This document shows positions 10,501-22,129 of a DNA stretch of 64,000 nt, piece by piece. This stretch comes from Nephrocerus scutellatus (taxonomy: Eukaryota > Arthropoda > Insecta > Diptera > Pipunculidae). The stretch covers positions 16,975,462 through 17,039,461 of the forward strand of contig OX352763.1 in assembly GCA_947095585.1 (NCBI GenBank), in the 5' to 3' direction. The notes below the pieces were generated by a model that worked only from the letters and a program-made list of their open reading frames with translations, was not told where the DNA came from and did no database searches. The position numbers and the translations under genes were made by a program. Numbering within the stretch: position 1 is the first letter of the stretch; each line of letters begins with the position of its first letter.

Positions 10501-13500
10501 AGTATTCCTGTTTGACGGGATACTGATGCTTCAGTCTGCACAGAAACTGGTCACCATATTGTTCATTCATGTAATCGTTTGTTTGGAGCATATGAAACCA
10601 CGATGTAACTTCGGGAAGGTGTCGATGTTTCTTCACTATGAATTGTATTCGCCTTAGGCATGCTTGCGATGTCTTATTGCATACTCCAAGGTAACGACGC
10701 AGAATATCGCGCGTCATTTTCGCCACAGTCCTCAAATTGAAGAGTATCACCGGTGCTGCTATGTACATATAGACAACGCGAGTTAATTTCAATATGTGAT
10801 CCTCCTCTTTGGTCCAGTGTACACGTAACGATCGCATATTTTGCAATGCATCACGATCGATAGGGTCAAAAGCGCCGTATAGTAATTTCTTGTTTTTTTT
10901 CTTTGGCTGAAGCGATCGCTTGGCCGGCACCAACGCGACTCGACTAACTTTGTTCTTTGTTGTTGGTCTGTTACTGGTGGCTGCGGTGATGTTGGTTATG
11001 GTGGATGTGGTAGCAGTTATTGGTGCGGGCGCTGAAGGTGCAACGGTTGAATCTGATGTCGATTGCTTGCTCGCAGTTGTGCCATGTGCCATAATCTTTG
11101 CAATCTTTGTCATTTTGTTTAAATGTGGTTTTTGCTTTCCAAGGCGTGTGGCGTTCGGGCATTTTGTCGTTCTAACAATCCATGACCAATTTCTAAATGT
11201 ATGGGCAAACAAGTACGACGAAAGACCACCAGCACCAAGACTATCGCCCGGAGTACAAGGGCTATCTTGCAATGGAGCATCTTCAAAGGTAACTGGTGGC
11301 AAAAATGATAGATATTGTCGTTGTTTAATTCGCTGTGATTCTTTAATTTTGCTAATGAAACCCAGCTTGGTGTGCAGGCATATCCTATGCAAGTACGTCC
11401 AATACTGACGAATATCCTCATGACTGTTAAAGTAAAAAATCGTTTCGTTGTACTGCCTTTCAGGATTGATTTTCACATAAGACGGCTCCGATGTGGTTGT
11501 GTCAAGAACCCGTGCTCTGCTATTGAGAAAGACCCACATGTGAAATGGATCTTTGTTTTTCCGTTCGCCAATTTGAAGGAGTCCCATGTGGTTTAGAACT
11601 TTAAGAATGTGAGTGTACATCCGTTGCAATCGGATTCGGCTGATCTGCGCTTGCATCTCCAGCGGCAATTGCTTTATCAGATAGTGCTGGCGGATAGGAT
11701 GTGTTAGGTATTCGCTGATACGCTGATCAACGAATTTGTCGATTTGAAAAAGTTTGCTAAAAAGCGACAGCGGCATACGATCGACTGCATCCATGAAATA
11801 GATCCAACCGGTTGGTTTATCCTCGTGATTCGGCATAGGTGGCATAAAGGTCCGCCAAGTGATGTTCTCCGTATAGGCGGTAACGTTATCTTTTGCCAGA
11901 GTCTCCATATATTCGCGCGTATCAAGCGACGGTTCACTCTGTAACCAGTTCAAAAGTATTTTTTGCGTAATTTGAATCGGCTTCATGTCATGCCGCAACT
12001 TGTACGCTATGTAGAAAAGATATTCGTGTAAAAAACGAGAAGTGAGAAATTTCGGCGACTTGTAGTACATTGCCATTAGATCCTTCTTCATATCTTTCTT
12101 CTTAGTAGTACGTTTGTCAATGAATCTGCCTCGGTGTTTCTTTTCTTCCAACTGAAGGAAAAGATTGTTTTTCAATTTTAGAATTTCATTTTGCATAATT
12201 TTATGGCCAATGTCAATTTTTGGATGCGTTGTATATCGATATATCCGGATGTTCTCTTCGATTTGCAGAAATATCTCGAAAACATTGACAACACCAAGCT
12301 TTTGAAGGGCGCCAAGTAGTCGACGCAATGATTTATTGCAAATTTCGTCTGTATATCCAGCTGCTTGTTCATTTTTGGTTATAATTTGGCGTAAATTCGG
12401 CACCTGAATAATGCACTGATCGTCAAGTGTATTGATAATTGATCTTTTCCGTTCCATTTGCCTGAGGGTTACTTCTTTATTATTTGGCTTTACCTGACCC
12501 TCGTATGGTTTAATCCGAACTGAAATACTAGGTATATCACGTAGAATTAGATCAGATTTTGGTGGCAGATTCTGTTTGAAGAGAAGAGAAGAGAAAATGA
12601 TAATAAATTTCAATGCATACCAATATCCTTCTAACAAAATATTAGAAAATTGTGAATACAGTGAAATTCCCCATTACGGACAGTCTCCATACCCGGACAT
12701 CGAAGCCAGATGAAGCGGGCTTTTCTTTTGCGCATTACCTGACAAAAGTCTCGCTCTTATATCCGAAAGAAAGACAGGATACGGAGCAGCAAAGTCAAAT
12801 ACCGACGGTCAGACATCAGCAGAAAATTGCGAATAACACAGAATACTTAAGAATTGCAGCTGGCCGTAGCTATTTCTGACTGGTGGAAGAGCGATCAAAC
12901 CTGCACGTGGTGGTCGCCGGTAATTTTCCTTCAATACAGGAAAAGCTAAATAATCGGGTTGGCGCAAGGCCAATAACCTCGCCATATTACGGAACCCAAA
13001 ACCAGCCTCGTATACACTGATGAACGACGACGACCACGGCAACGAAAACCGCTAAACAATTTAAGAATTTTATGATCGAACGTACGCTTACTGTATAGAG
13101 CTCGAGCTGCACACTAGCTATCCGATACCCTGTCCAAATATAATGCAGACATAACAGCAATCCAGGAGATGCAAAAGAATGAAATCCACGGTGGGTTCGG
13201 TTTATTCGCGTACGGGGAGATTTAAAAACATAAGCCTCATGAACCTTCACGTACCTACAGAGGATTCCCCAGATAATGAAAAAGAAGAATTCTTTGAATC
13301 AGTCGAACGGGAACTCCATGCCTGTCCTCAGTATGACGTAAAAATCATTCTGTGGGATATGGATGCAAAAATATGTAGCCAGTATTCAGGCAGTACATTG
13401 GCACCCATAGCTAATGACAATGGAGAACGAGTCGTAGATATGGCAGCAAGTAATAATTTGGTCGTTGCGAGTACAAGGTTTGCGCGTACAAAAATATCCA

Positions 13501-16500
13501 CAAAGCCACCTGGGTATCTCCTGATGCCACTCGCAACCAGATAGACCACGTGTGAATAGACCGCCGTCATAACACGAACCTGATGACGGTACCAACGTCC
13601 CGAGGTGCCAACGTCGACTCGGACCATTATCTATTTGGTATGGTGCTCCGAGCGCGGATTGCATCATCACAAAAAACTACATCCGCGAATCAGATTCGAG
13701 TCAACACGGCTGCCCTTCGCAACGAGAAGACCAGAAATAACTACGGTCAAGATGTCGGGCTGACTCCATCTTCTTCCATAGTCTTCGTAGTCGTAGAGAT
13801 CGGAGCGACTGGTTCGCTGACGAATGTAAGCTAGAGACTAAACTTAAGGCACTTTCATGAGTTACTAAATGGCCAGCTAACTGAGTAATTAGAGGCAGAC
13901 TACACTATGCTGCCGCCGCCAAGCAAAGACATAGAAGACATAGAAGTAAGCAGCGCGATAAATCGGCTCCAAAATTATAAGGCCCCGGGATGAGATGGTA
14001 TCCAGCGAAGCTGATTAAACAGGCGGTCCCGCAACACACCAAGAAATCCATGAAATAATAGTGCAATTATGGGAGTAAGAAGCGATGCCAGACGACTGGC
14101 GAAAATGCATCCCAAACATACGAAAGGAGACACCAAAACATGCAGCAATTATCATGGTATAACGTTATGTAGTATCGCGTATAAGATTTTCTAATCTATC
14201 CTTCAAGACAGGATAGCCCCATACGCTAAAATCATCATTGATCCATACCAGTGTGGCTTCAACTGATCAATTTTACACCCTTAGGCAGGTGCTGGAAAAA
14301 TGATAGCTATGATAGCATAGCCAGGCATAGCCAGAGTAGAACTTTATAAAGCCATGAGAGAATTCGGCATCCTTAATAAAATGACATGACTATGTAGGTT
14401 GACCATGACCATTGTTAAATGCCAAGTAAAAATACCCGGACTATCAAGCCCATTCAACATCTATAACGGGCTCCTACAAGGGGATGGACTGACCTGCGTC
14501 CTCTTCAATCTGGTTTGGGAGAAATTGATCAGAGACCCTGACGTTACGACGAGAGGAACAATCCTCTATAAGTCCATTCGATACTGGCTTACGCAGACGA
14601 TATTGACATCGTTGGTAGAAACCCAAGAGCTGTACAGGAAGATTTCATTCAGATCAAGCGGGCGGCACCACGAAATCTTGGGCTGCACATAAATTAGAGC
14701 AAAACAAAGAACATGGTGGCCACTGCGAGTAGAAGATGGATCTCGCAATTAAAATAGTGGAGCGCGAATTTGAAATCAGGTCAACTGTTGCAGCTGATAA
14801 CAGCATGGAACCAGAAATAAGCGCATGGTTGCTCAAAGCCAACAAAGCCTACTTAATTCTGTCAAGACTCTTCAAATCTAGGAATTTTACCATACCATCC
14901 AAGCTGGTGGTGTATAAGACAATGGTCATACCAACTGGAATGTCATTATAAATGAGCGTTGGAATTGACGACAAGGCTGTATTTTTGATTCTTTTAAGGA
15001 ATGACCAAAAATGTTTACTACCTTTGGGACATTGTATTTTTGTATTTTTGACCTCAATCTCTGATCACAGACGAATTTGGCTCGCCGAATTTTTAGATTG
15101 CAATAATTTCTAGCACGCTCTTTTCCTCAGTAGGGTTTACTTTGTAAAACCGAAAGCAAACCTCTCTAATTCTAGAAGTCTTTAAAACTCGAGTCATATC
15201 ATCCATTTTCCTTTTGTCTCCCATATCAATAAGAATGATGTTAGGATCGCATCAGTGGCGGCATCCACGTTTCTGTCCCGACCAGTTAATATTCCCAAAG
15301 AAGTTGTTAAGGCCGTCCCAATTAACTTTCTTCTGCTTTTTTATTGGAAGCTTACCGTCTAACTGCGTGGTTTATTAACGAGAAATTAGCTGATACCACA
15401 CAATGGTTAGATGAGCCTAGAGACGCTAATACATTGACGGTGTACTGATCAAGATGAGAGGTAAGGAAAAAGTCAAGGGTGTTCGCGAAATGTTTTGCAA
15501 TGTCAGGCTCATTAGAAGCTGATCATCATATCTTAAGACACCTTCCTTCCGGTGTTGTCTGAGCAGAATGGCGCAGCCACCCAGAATTGTGTGCATTGAA
15601 ATCGCCCGCAATAACGATTTGAGACATTTTGTGACAGTTCTTGAAATTGACTGCTTTAAATTAAATTGAATATGCTTTAAAATCGTTATGAGTTGAATTA
15701 CTGTATAAGTTGGGGATTCTATTAATAAAACAGTAGTGTATGTTACACTTTTGTACCTTTACATGCATGTACTATTAAAGACAAATTTTGTTATTCTTGA
15801 TATATATGTATAACTATATAACTTACCGGTTCCTCCGAACATTGCAGAGTCTTAAGTATTTCGCAAGTCTGTTCTTGGCCTTTTTTGATCGAATCAGAAT
15901 TATTCACAACCACAAACCTGTCAATCAAACGGCAAAATAGCTAAGAACAGATATTAAAAAGAGTATTTGCAAAAACGCATACATGTTGGTCCGTTGCCTT
16001 CCAACGTCTGTGAAATATGAAGTAATTATACCATTGGCTACCGCTGTCTTTATAGCTTGTCTTAAATTCAGATGACTCATGCAGATATATGAGCGCAGTT
16101 CGGACTGGCTGCATCCTCTATCACCGAATCGTTCAACGGCTCGATAGATTTTCTCCATAGGCGGCATGTCAACAAATGAATGATGTTCAGAGAAGAAATC
16201 TACTGTTGGGATATATTTTGTATGAGGTTAAGAGCAACGATATTAACTCAAAATTTGCAAAAACTATGATCCTCACATCAAAACTGATATACTTACCACT
16301 AGTTTCTTCTTTAAAAGATGCTGAATCATCATCGGCAAAAAGTTCATCCTCTGTCAAATTTGGATTTCTTAATTCCACCACTAAAATTTGTCGTATTTTT
16401 TTGGAGTTTATACTTATTTTTAAAATATCTGCAAATTCACTAATGGGATGATTCTGAAGTGGTAGATAAAATGAGTAAACAGAATATTTATAAGCAAAGC

Positions 16501-17650
16501 AACTCACCTTTACTTCAAACAGCTTTCTAAAGAAATGTGTCAAAACTATTCGTTTAAGTAAATGAAGAGTTTCCTGTGGATACAGTGACTTAACATATTG
16601 CATTGGTAATCTTTTGTTTGGCGCTTCCTTGAGCAGGTAAAACATTTTCTCGATAATTGATGTAAAAACACTTTTATTTGTTGAATGAAATCGTGGCAAA
16701 GACAATAGGCTGGAAACAAACATACGTTCAGAACGTCTTTCCGTGTATGATTGTTGCGTGATGACTCCACAACGAATTAGTTTATTTCTAAGGAGCAACA
16801 AAGACTCAAATTAAAGAAAAAACACACAATTTAGAAGATAATCTCACCGTATGTAAAAGACAATTGATGAATCCTTGCAATAATGTTGGAGGGAAAACCT
16901 CCCAGCGGTTGTTTCTCCGTTAAAGCGCGACCGGCCGATTGCCTCCCAGAAACAATACTGAATTGCTGTAAGTTCCTTAGGTATTGGCATGTTGACAGGT
17001 ACCAAAGAGTTGTAGCGAAGCGCTTGAGTTCCGACGATGACAAATTTGTCACCCCATCTAAAGTTACATTTCGTCAATAAACAGATAGTTTTTGAAAATG
17101 CAGTTGTTACCGCTGGAGAACATCCTGCAGAGTCATATTTTTAATGTCATCGGAATTAATCGATTTTCTTTCATAGTAAGATTCACATGAGCCTAGTACC
17201 TCTCCATCTTCAACAGGAACACACCTGTAACGTGTATAGGGACATTCTGCCTGAAAATTGTATAAATTATTATCTAGGATAGTTAGTCAAATAAAAACAA
17301 GTTACTGGTGTCAATGGAATTCCAAAATCCGGATCCGTATTACTAAAGCGATCGTAAATTTTTAAGTCTTCTCGTGGTTCGGGTAGTTCATAGAAAAGCA
17401 AATGCTTCTCTGATTTTAGCACACAAGACCAAATTTGATCTTTAATACAATCAGCAAAGGGCCGTGGAAAATTGAGTACAAACGAGAGTCTTGTCCATAG
17501 TCCTGTAGTAATTAGGGAACATTGGATGAGCACTTATAATGCAGCGAATAAAGTTGTGATATTACCTGCTATTGAAATTCCTTCGAGTCCTTCGAGAGCA
17601 ATCTCATCGAAAATTACTTGGGGGATTGGTCGCGTTGTAGCATTTTCCAT
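7520..17650 (-). CDS. GTF3C1: General transcription factor 3C subunit 1 (TFIIIC largest subunit), 13 exons
   Basis: TFIIIC subunit that binds the B box of tRNA-type genes for RNA polymerase III; nuclear. Exons in order of reading: 17566-17650, 17306-17502, 17111-17250, 16848-17057, 16508-16787, 16297-16453, 15983-16202, 15827-15917, 9021-12571, 8810-8963, 8027-8748, 7698-7969 and 7520-7635. They total 6195 nt and 2064 aa, near the human length of about 2100. The N-terminus has FDEIALEGLEGI, then VIVGTQALRYNSL and the B-block-binding winged helix (AIQYCFWEAIGRSRFNG, residues about 170-245). A second winged helix ends GRQRTNMY (about 365-430), and HWTKEEDHIL starts the extended winged-helix region near 1045. 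The C-terminal block TPCPWLRVNGSLN (about 1940) matches the family's final domain. Exon 11 carries an acidic repeat region. Intron 8 (3255 bp) is swollen by LINE debris; all other introns are small. Confidence 0.95.
13060..14950 (+). mobile_element. RTE-like LINE, endonuclease plus RT, in GTF3C1 intron 8, antisense to host
   Basis: Endonuclease blocks are seen at 13130-13640: YNADITAIQEM, NISLMNLHVPTEDSPDNEKE, DVKIILWDMDAKI, ERVVDMAASNNLVVASTRF, RNQIDHV and NVDSDHYLFG. RT blocks follow: GIPAELIKQA-like sequence near 14000, KIPGLSSPFNIYNGLLQGDG at about 14430-14490, and STVAADNSMEPEI...LVVYKTMVIP at 14780-14930. Multiple frameshifts and stops make it dead. The endonuclease resembles the domain captured in ruminant CFDP2 (Bcnt), which derives from RTE/BovB; that is the basis of the clade call. 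Confidence 0.88.
14990..15640 (-). mobile_element. Jockey/R1-type LINE endonuclease fragment in GTF3C1 intron 8
   Basis: On the minus strand the frames give an APE-type endonuclease: IVIAGDFNAHN-like sequence at about 15595-15615, then GWLRHSAQT, an NI-FREHP-LFPYL block and SNHCVVSANFSL near 15370. A QLPIKKQKKVNWDGLNNFFG linker follows. Stops and frameshifts are present. It lies head-to-head with the RTE piece and is in host sense orientation. Confidence 0.75.
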
Positions 17651-18964
17651 TTAGAATATTTAAGGTTCGTAATAAATGATTGGTTATTGTATATATCCTC
17701 TTTCAATTCCAATACCGGTCAACCCAAACAAAAAACAATGAAGAATGACCAACTAAACAAAATGTCAAGCTTTATTTTGTTTGGGAGACGTCAAATTGAA
17801 AGAAATGTGAAAAACCTTCTTATCCTTGATAAAACAAATAGCTCTGTTCAATGAGTTCGATATAAAAAAAGTTAAAGTGTCATAACCGAAAGAAAAGATT
17901 ACCTTGTTTCTCTAATTTTTTACCGTTTACGTTAATTTTTTTCCCTAAAAACTATACTCCAAACCGCGCGTAAGCGCAGATGTTTTCAAAGGGAATATCG
18001 AACACGAAAGGCGAAAATCGTTGGTTTACATTTTTTGTTGCATGTGTGTGTTATGTATGAACATAAATCAAATGACAAGTTGTGCCATGTGTTAAACGAA
18101 ACGAACAACTTGACAGCCAAAAACAACTCTTGAGCAGAGCTTGTACGAAAAATTAACATAAATTCTTAAGCTTTTCATAAGAATCGCTTGAGAAATTGCT
18201 TGGTCAACAAAATTCTCCACCAATTTGGCCCTATCCCAGAATTAACATAGGAACAATTCTTATAGTCGCATCGTAGTCCTACATACCGAATTTCATACGA
18301 ATCGCTTGAGATATTGCTTAGTAAAAAAAATTCTAGGTCCTAATGACCAAATCCCAGTGGATATTAAAAGTTTGACATAACATCTGTTAGAAAAGGGACA
18401 TGTAACATTCGACTTTTTGAACATATATGTACAATAAAACCATAAAGGGAGCTTTGAAAAGAAACACAAACCATAATGGATGCGTTAAGCAGGGACACAA
18501 ATCATAATGGGAGTAACACTTATAACTAAGCTTGTAAAATATTTTAATTGTAAGACAATTGACGTTAAAGGCGTATTTTATTTGCCGAGGATTAAGGAAT
18601 AAGAATTTGAAAACCAGCAAAACAGCAGGTTTTCTTATTCCAAAGAAGGAATAAGATAGTACAATAAAACTGCTATAAAACCGTGCATTAACTATTATCG
18701 TCATTCATAAAATCGATGATTTTTCTCGGATTTTTTTTATTTATTCTCGCTCATAAAATCGAGTCTAAATTCAAGCTTTTACAATAAATGACGTTTTTGA
18801 CGTTTTCATTCTTTGAATAATTACGTTTCCGTTTTATTTTTTCTGGCAACACTGAGTCAGTCAGCAGAGGATAAACGTCTTTTTTTAGGCAAGCGCGTAA
18901 AATTATTTGTGTATATTTAACAGTTGCTGCTTGTTGATTTATTGTGAATACAAAGTTGTAAAAA
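17651..18964. other. divergent intergenic region GTF3C1 / WRN
   Basis: About 1.3 kb between two divergent start codons. It holds a MITE copy (17930-18160) and a two-copy repeat: CATAAGAATCGCTTGAG at 18176 and CATACGAATCGCTTGAG at 18294, period about 118. Near 18596-18660 is an imperfect hairpin (GGAATAAGAA...TTCTTATTCC). AGTCAGTC at about 18853-18862 resembles an arthropod initiator (TCAGT) and could be the WRN start site; this is inference. Confidence 0.5.
17930..18160 (-). mobile_element. TTA-type MITE, copy 3, inverted orientation
   Basis: Reverse complement of the 2739-3017 family. It shares CGAACACGAAAG-CGAAAATC, TTTACATTTTTTGTTGCATG and AACGAACAACTTGACAGCC with the inverse of copy 1. 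Its ends are diverged and no TSD could be fixed. Confidence 0.65.
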
Positions 18965-21900
18965 ATGGAATATGATGATTCTGATGAGGAAGATGTAGAA
19001 ATAGTAGAAACTTTTAATTATGAAAATGTGCGTAGCGATGAGCACGGCGGTGATACCGGTAGAATGATTAAAAGTTCGAGCCACCCACAGCAAAGGGCAA
19101 ATCGGACGCCTGAAAAAAGCGACCCGTGTGAATCGAATATACCATTACAATATTTGGAATTCTTAGAAAAACATTTTGGACACACCTTGTTCAGGGAAAT
19201 GCAATGGAAAATAATAAGATCAATTTTGTACGAAGCGAAGGACAACTTAGCGGTGATGGCCACTGGCTATGGAAAGTCGCTGTGCTTTCAGTTCCCTTCG
19301 GTATATTGGGACAAAATTACAATTGTTGTGTCACCACTCATCTCGTTGATGGAAGATCAAGTGCACTTGTTAGGAGTTACAAAAATAAAGGCTTGCCTAC
19401 TAGGCACAGCTCAAAAAGATCGTTCTGTTATTGATAAAGTTGCAAAAATGGAGTACAATATTGTCTATGTCACGCCAGAATATATTACCAGCGAAAATGG
19501 CCTGCTACTCCTCGATAAGATTCGTTCCAAATTAATTCTGATAGCCATCGACGAAGCACATTGTATCAGCAAATGGGGTCATAATTTTCGTGTTGCGTTT
19601 CGCAAATTAAAGTGCATTCGCTGTAATTTTCCGACCGTTCCAATCCTGGCAGTGACTGCTACAGCAACAGAGCCGGTACAGCGTGATATCATCGAAAGTC
19701 TTGGACTACAAGATCCACAAGTACTTTGCACTGGTTTCGATCGACCCAACTTAGAGTTTATATTGCTACCAAAGTCATCGGATGTTTGGTCCGATATTGG
19801 AACATTTTTAAAATCCGTTGATAACGGCAGCACAATTGTGTATTGCATTTCGCGAAAATGCACCGAAAAAATTACTGCGGAGATCTCCAAGCATTACAAC
19901 ACCTGTAAGGCTTATCATGCTGGTTTGTCCCAGGACATTCGAAAAGAAGTTTATCAAGACTTTGTAAACGACCGAGTACGTGTAATAGTAGCAACTATTG
20001 CTTTTGGAATGGGCATAGACAAGCCGGATGTACGACTGGTAATACACTATGGAGTGTCAAAAGATTTAGAGAGTTTTTATCAGGAGGTCGGACGGGCTGG
20101 ACGTGACGGCCTACCATCGAAATGTGTTATGTTTCATTCTCGAGCTGACTGGACATTGCATCAAATTCAAAGAGAGAATTCATTTTTATCATCGGACTTA
20201 AAAACACATTTGGAAAAACTCAGTACTGTAATGGTCCAATACATTCAGACAACCGAATGCAGACGGAAGTTTATTTTAAAATATTTCGGAGACAAGAATG
20301 TATCGCACTTGAAAAGTCATCGTAATTGTTGCGATAATTGTCGCAAAAAAAGCCAAGAAATCGATTTTTGCAAAATCTACGAAGGTATTGATGAAGAGGG
20401 AAAACTGGACATTACTACGGACAGTTGTCACTTATTAACTGCAATTAAAGACATGGGAGGTAAATTTGGCGTAAACAAACCCATCCTTTTATTAAGAGGG
20501 TCAAGATGCCAAGGTGTGCCCGCTAAATACCACAGCCATCCTTTCTACGGAGTGGGTAAAGCTAAAAAGATTGATTGGTACAAACTAATAGCCGACTTTC
20601 TGCAGACAAAGGGCTACTTAAAAAAAACATTACAAAAAAGCAGTGTTTTTACGTCAATGCAAAACACAGGATTGACTGACATGGCCCATGATTGGCTGGC
20701 AAAACCAGACCGTCCTGCAATTAAAATAGTTCCACATTCGGAGATGATAAAAATGCTTAAACCCAAATTTTCCATCGTTCATCAAAACCGTCCAGTAATG
20801 AATAAATGTCAGGAATCCCAAAATCAGAATTTAAGTCATGTTATTGCCAGTAACGCCGCCAGTGATGACGGCAATCAAAAAATAATGAAAGCTTTATTTA
20901 AAGTTCGTTCAGATTTGTCCAGCAGATGGGATGTAATGCCCTATGCAGTAGCCTCGAATACAGCAATGAGGCAAATGGCAACTTTAAAACCACGCGATTT
21001 AACTGAACTGAAAAATTGCAAATTAGATGGATTCTCGGAGGCAAAGATAACAAATTTTGGCTCAGCATTTGTAGCTTGCATATGTACGTGCTTACAATTG
21101 GAACCACTGCATAATTCGACACACCAACCCGACAAACAAAAGATTTCACCTGGTACAAGTGAACCGTCAAGCATTTCACTTAGTGCTATGCATCAGCAGG
21201 TGTTGAAGTTGTGGCGAAATACTGAAGATGTTGGAAGAATTGTAAAGTCGACAAAACTTTCTAGTTCGATAATTGCAATTCTCCTTGCTGAATTGATTGA
21301 GAATGGTTTAATTGGAAACGATGATGATCTCAAACGATTGGGTATAACTGAATCTAATATTAACCAGGTTGCCAATATTCCAAATTGCACTGAGCACAAC
21401 GTGGAAGAGGTAAAACATATCAAGTATAATGTTATAATATAATGTGTTTCCTAACTTTCTAGCTGGTCAATAGCATTCCACCAGGAATGTCATTCGATAT
21501 GTTAAGATATTGCTTAAGCGTATGTCGATTAAGAAAACAGCAAAAATTGAACTGCAATTCTCTTGAGCGCAATTATCAGATAAATGTGGTTTTAAAGTCT
21601 GAGGAGGGTAATTCGAATCAATATTTACCTTCTCAACTGAAATCAACTGATGAAAACGCAAATTCTCAACAAACTGTTATTCCGACAGGCAGCCCCGAAT
21701 CTGCAGATTCGTTTTGGAGAAAGGACTCCAACGACCAGAATCTGTCACAATTGGGCGATATCATTGAAAATCACGTTAAGAATTCTGGCGATGAAAATGA
21801 CGAATTGAAGCTGTTGTTGGAAGATATCAAACGTGAGGACCTGTTTGCAGTCGAGTCTAAATCCGAATCAATAAGGCCAAGAAACCTACGTCCAAAGAAG

Positions 21901-22008
21901 AAGTCTCTTGTGTACGTTTTGGATTCCAGTGATGATGAAGTACCTGTTGTTCTTCCAGCAAAAAAGAAGCGGATTCTTCCTGGTTGGATGTCAAGAGCTA
22001 ATAGTTAG
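18965..22008 (+). CDS. WRN: WRN-type RecQ DNA helicase (no exonuclease domain), two exons
   Basis: 3'-5' DNA helicase of the RecQ family, nuclear, acting in repair and replication-fork processing. Exon 1 is 18965-21409 and exon 2 is 21463-22008 (53-bp intron, phase 0), giving 996 aa. An acidic N-terminus (DDSDEEDVEIVE) precedes the helicase core: FREMQWKIIRSIL near 78, Walker A GYGKS 101-105 inside MATGYGKSLCFQ, DEAH 196-199, TGFDRPNLEF, TIAFGMGIDKPDVR, and QEVGRAGRDG at about 373-382. A zinc-binding/RQC segment (CRRKFIL then CCDNC, C455/456/459) follows, then an HRDC domain at about 640-708 and a second-exon tail ending KKKRILPGWMSR. WRN, rather than BLM or RecQ5, is indicated by ATGYGKSLCFQ, SPLISLMEDQV, CTGFDRPNL and the tail, which resembles the vertebrate WRN end. 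The 3'-5' exonuclease domain is absent. Motif HCISKWGHNFR has Asn where Asp is usual. Confidence 0.92.
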
Positions 22009-22129
22009 AGACGTATGTCGTATAATATCGATTTATTTTTAGTGTTAATGTTTCCTATCTATCAATTATAAAAGAAAGAAATTTTGTAATAAAAAAAACA
22101 TTGCATCGATAACGACATTCCCCAGATTC

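Noticed and set aside
10920..11408. 162-codon open frame on the plus strand with hydrophobic sequence
   Set aside because: Antisense to a well-supported GTF3C1 exon; no homology, and its composition mirrors the host codons.
13179..14951. Possible host gene nested in a GTF3C1 intron
   Set aside because: All segments match endonuclease and RT blocks of an RTE-like LINE.
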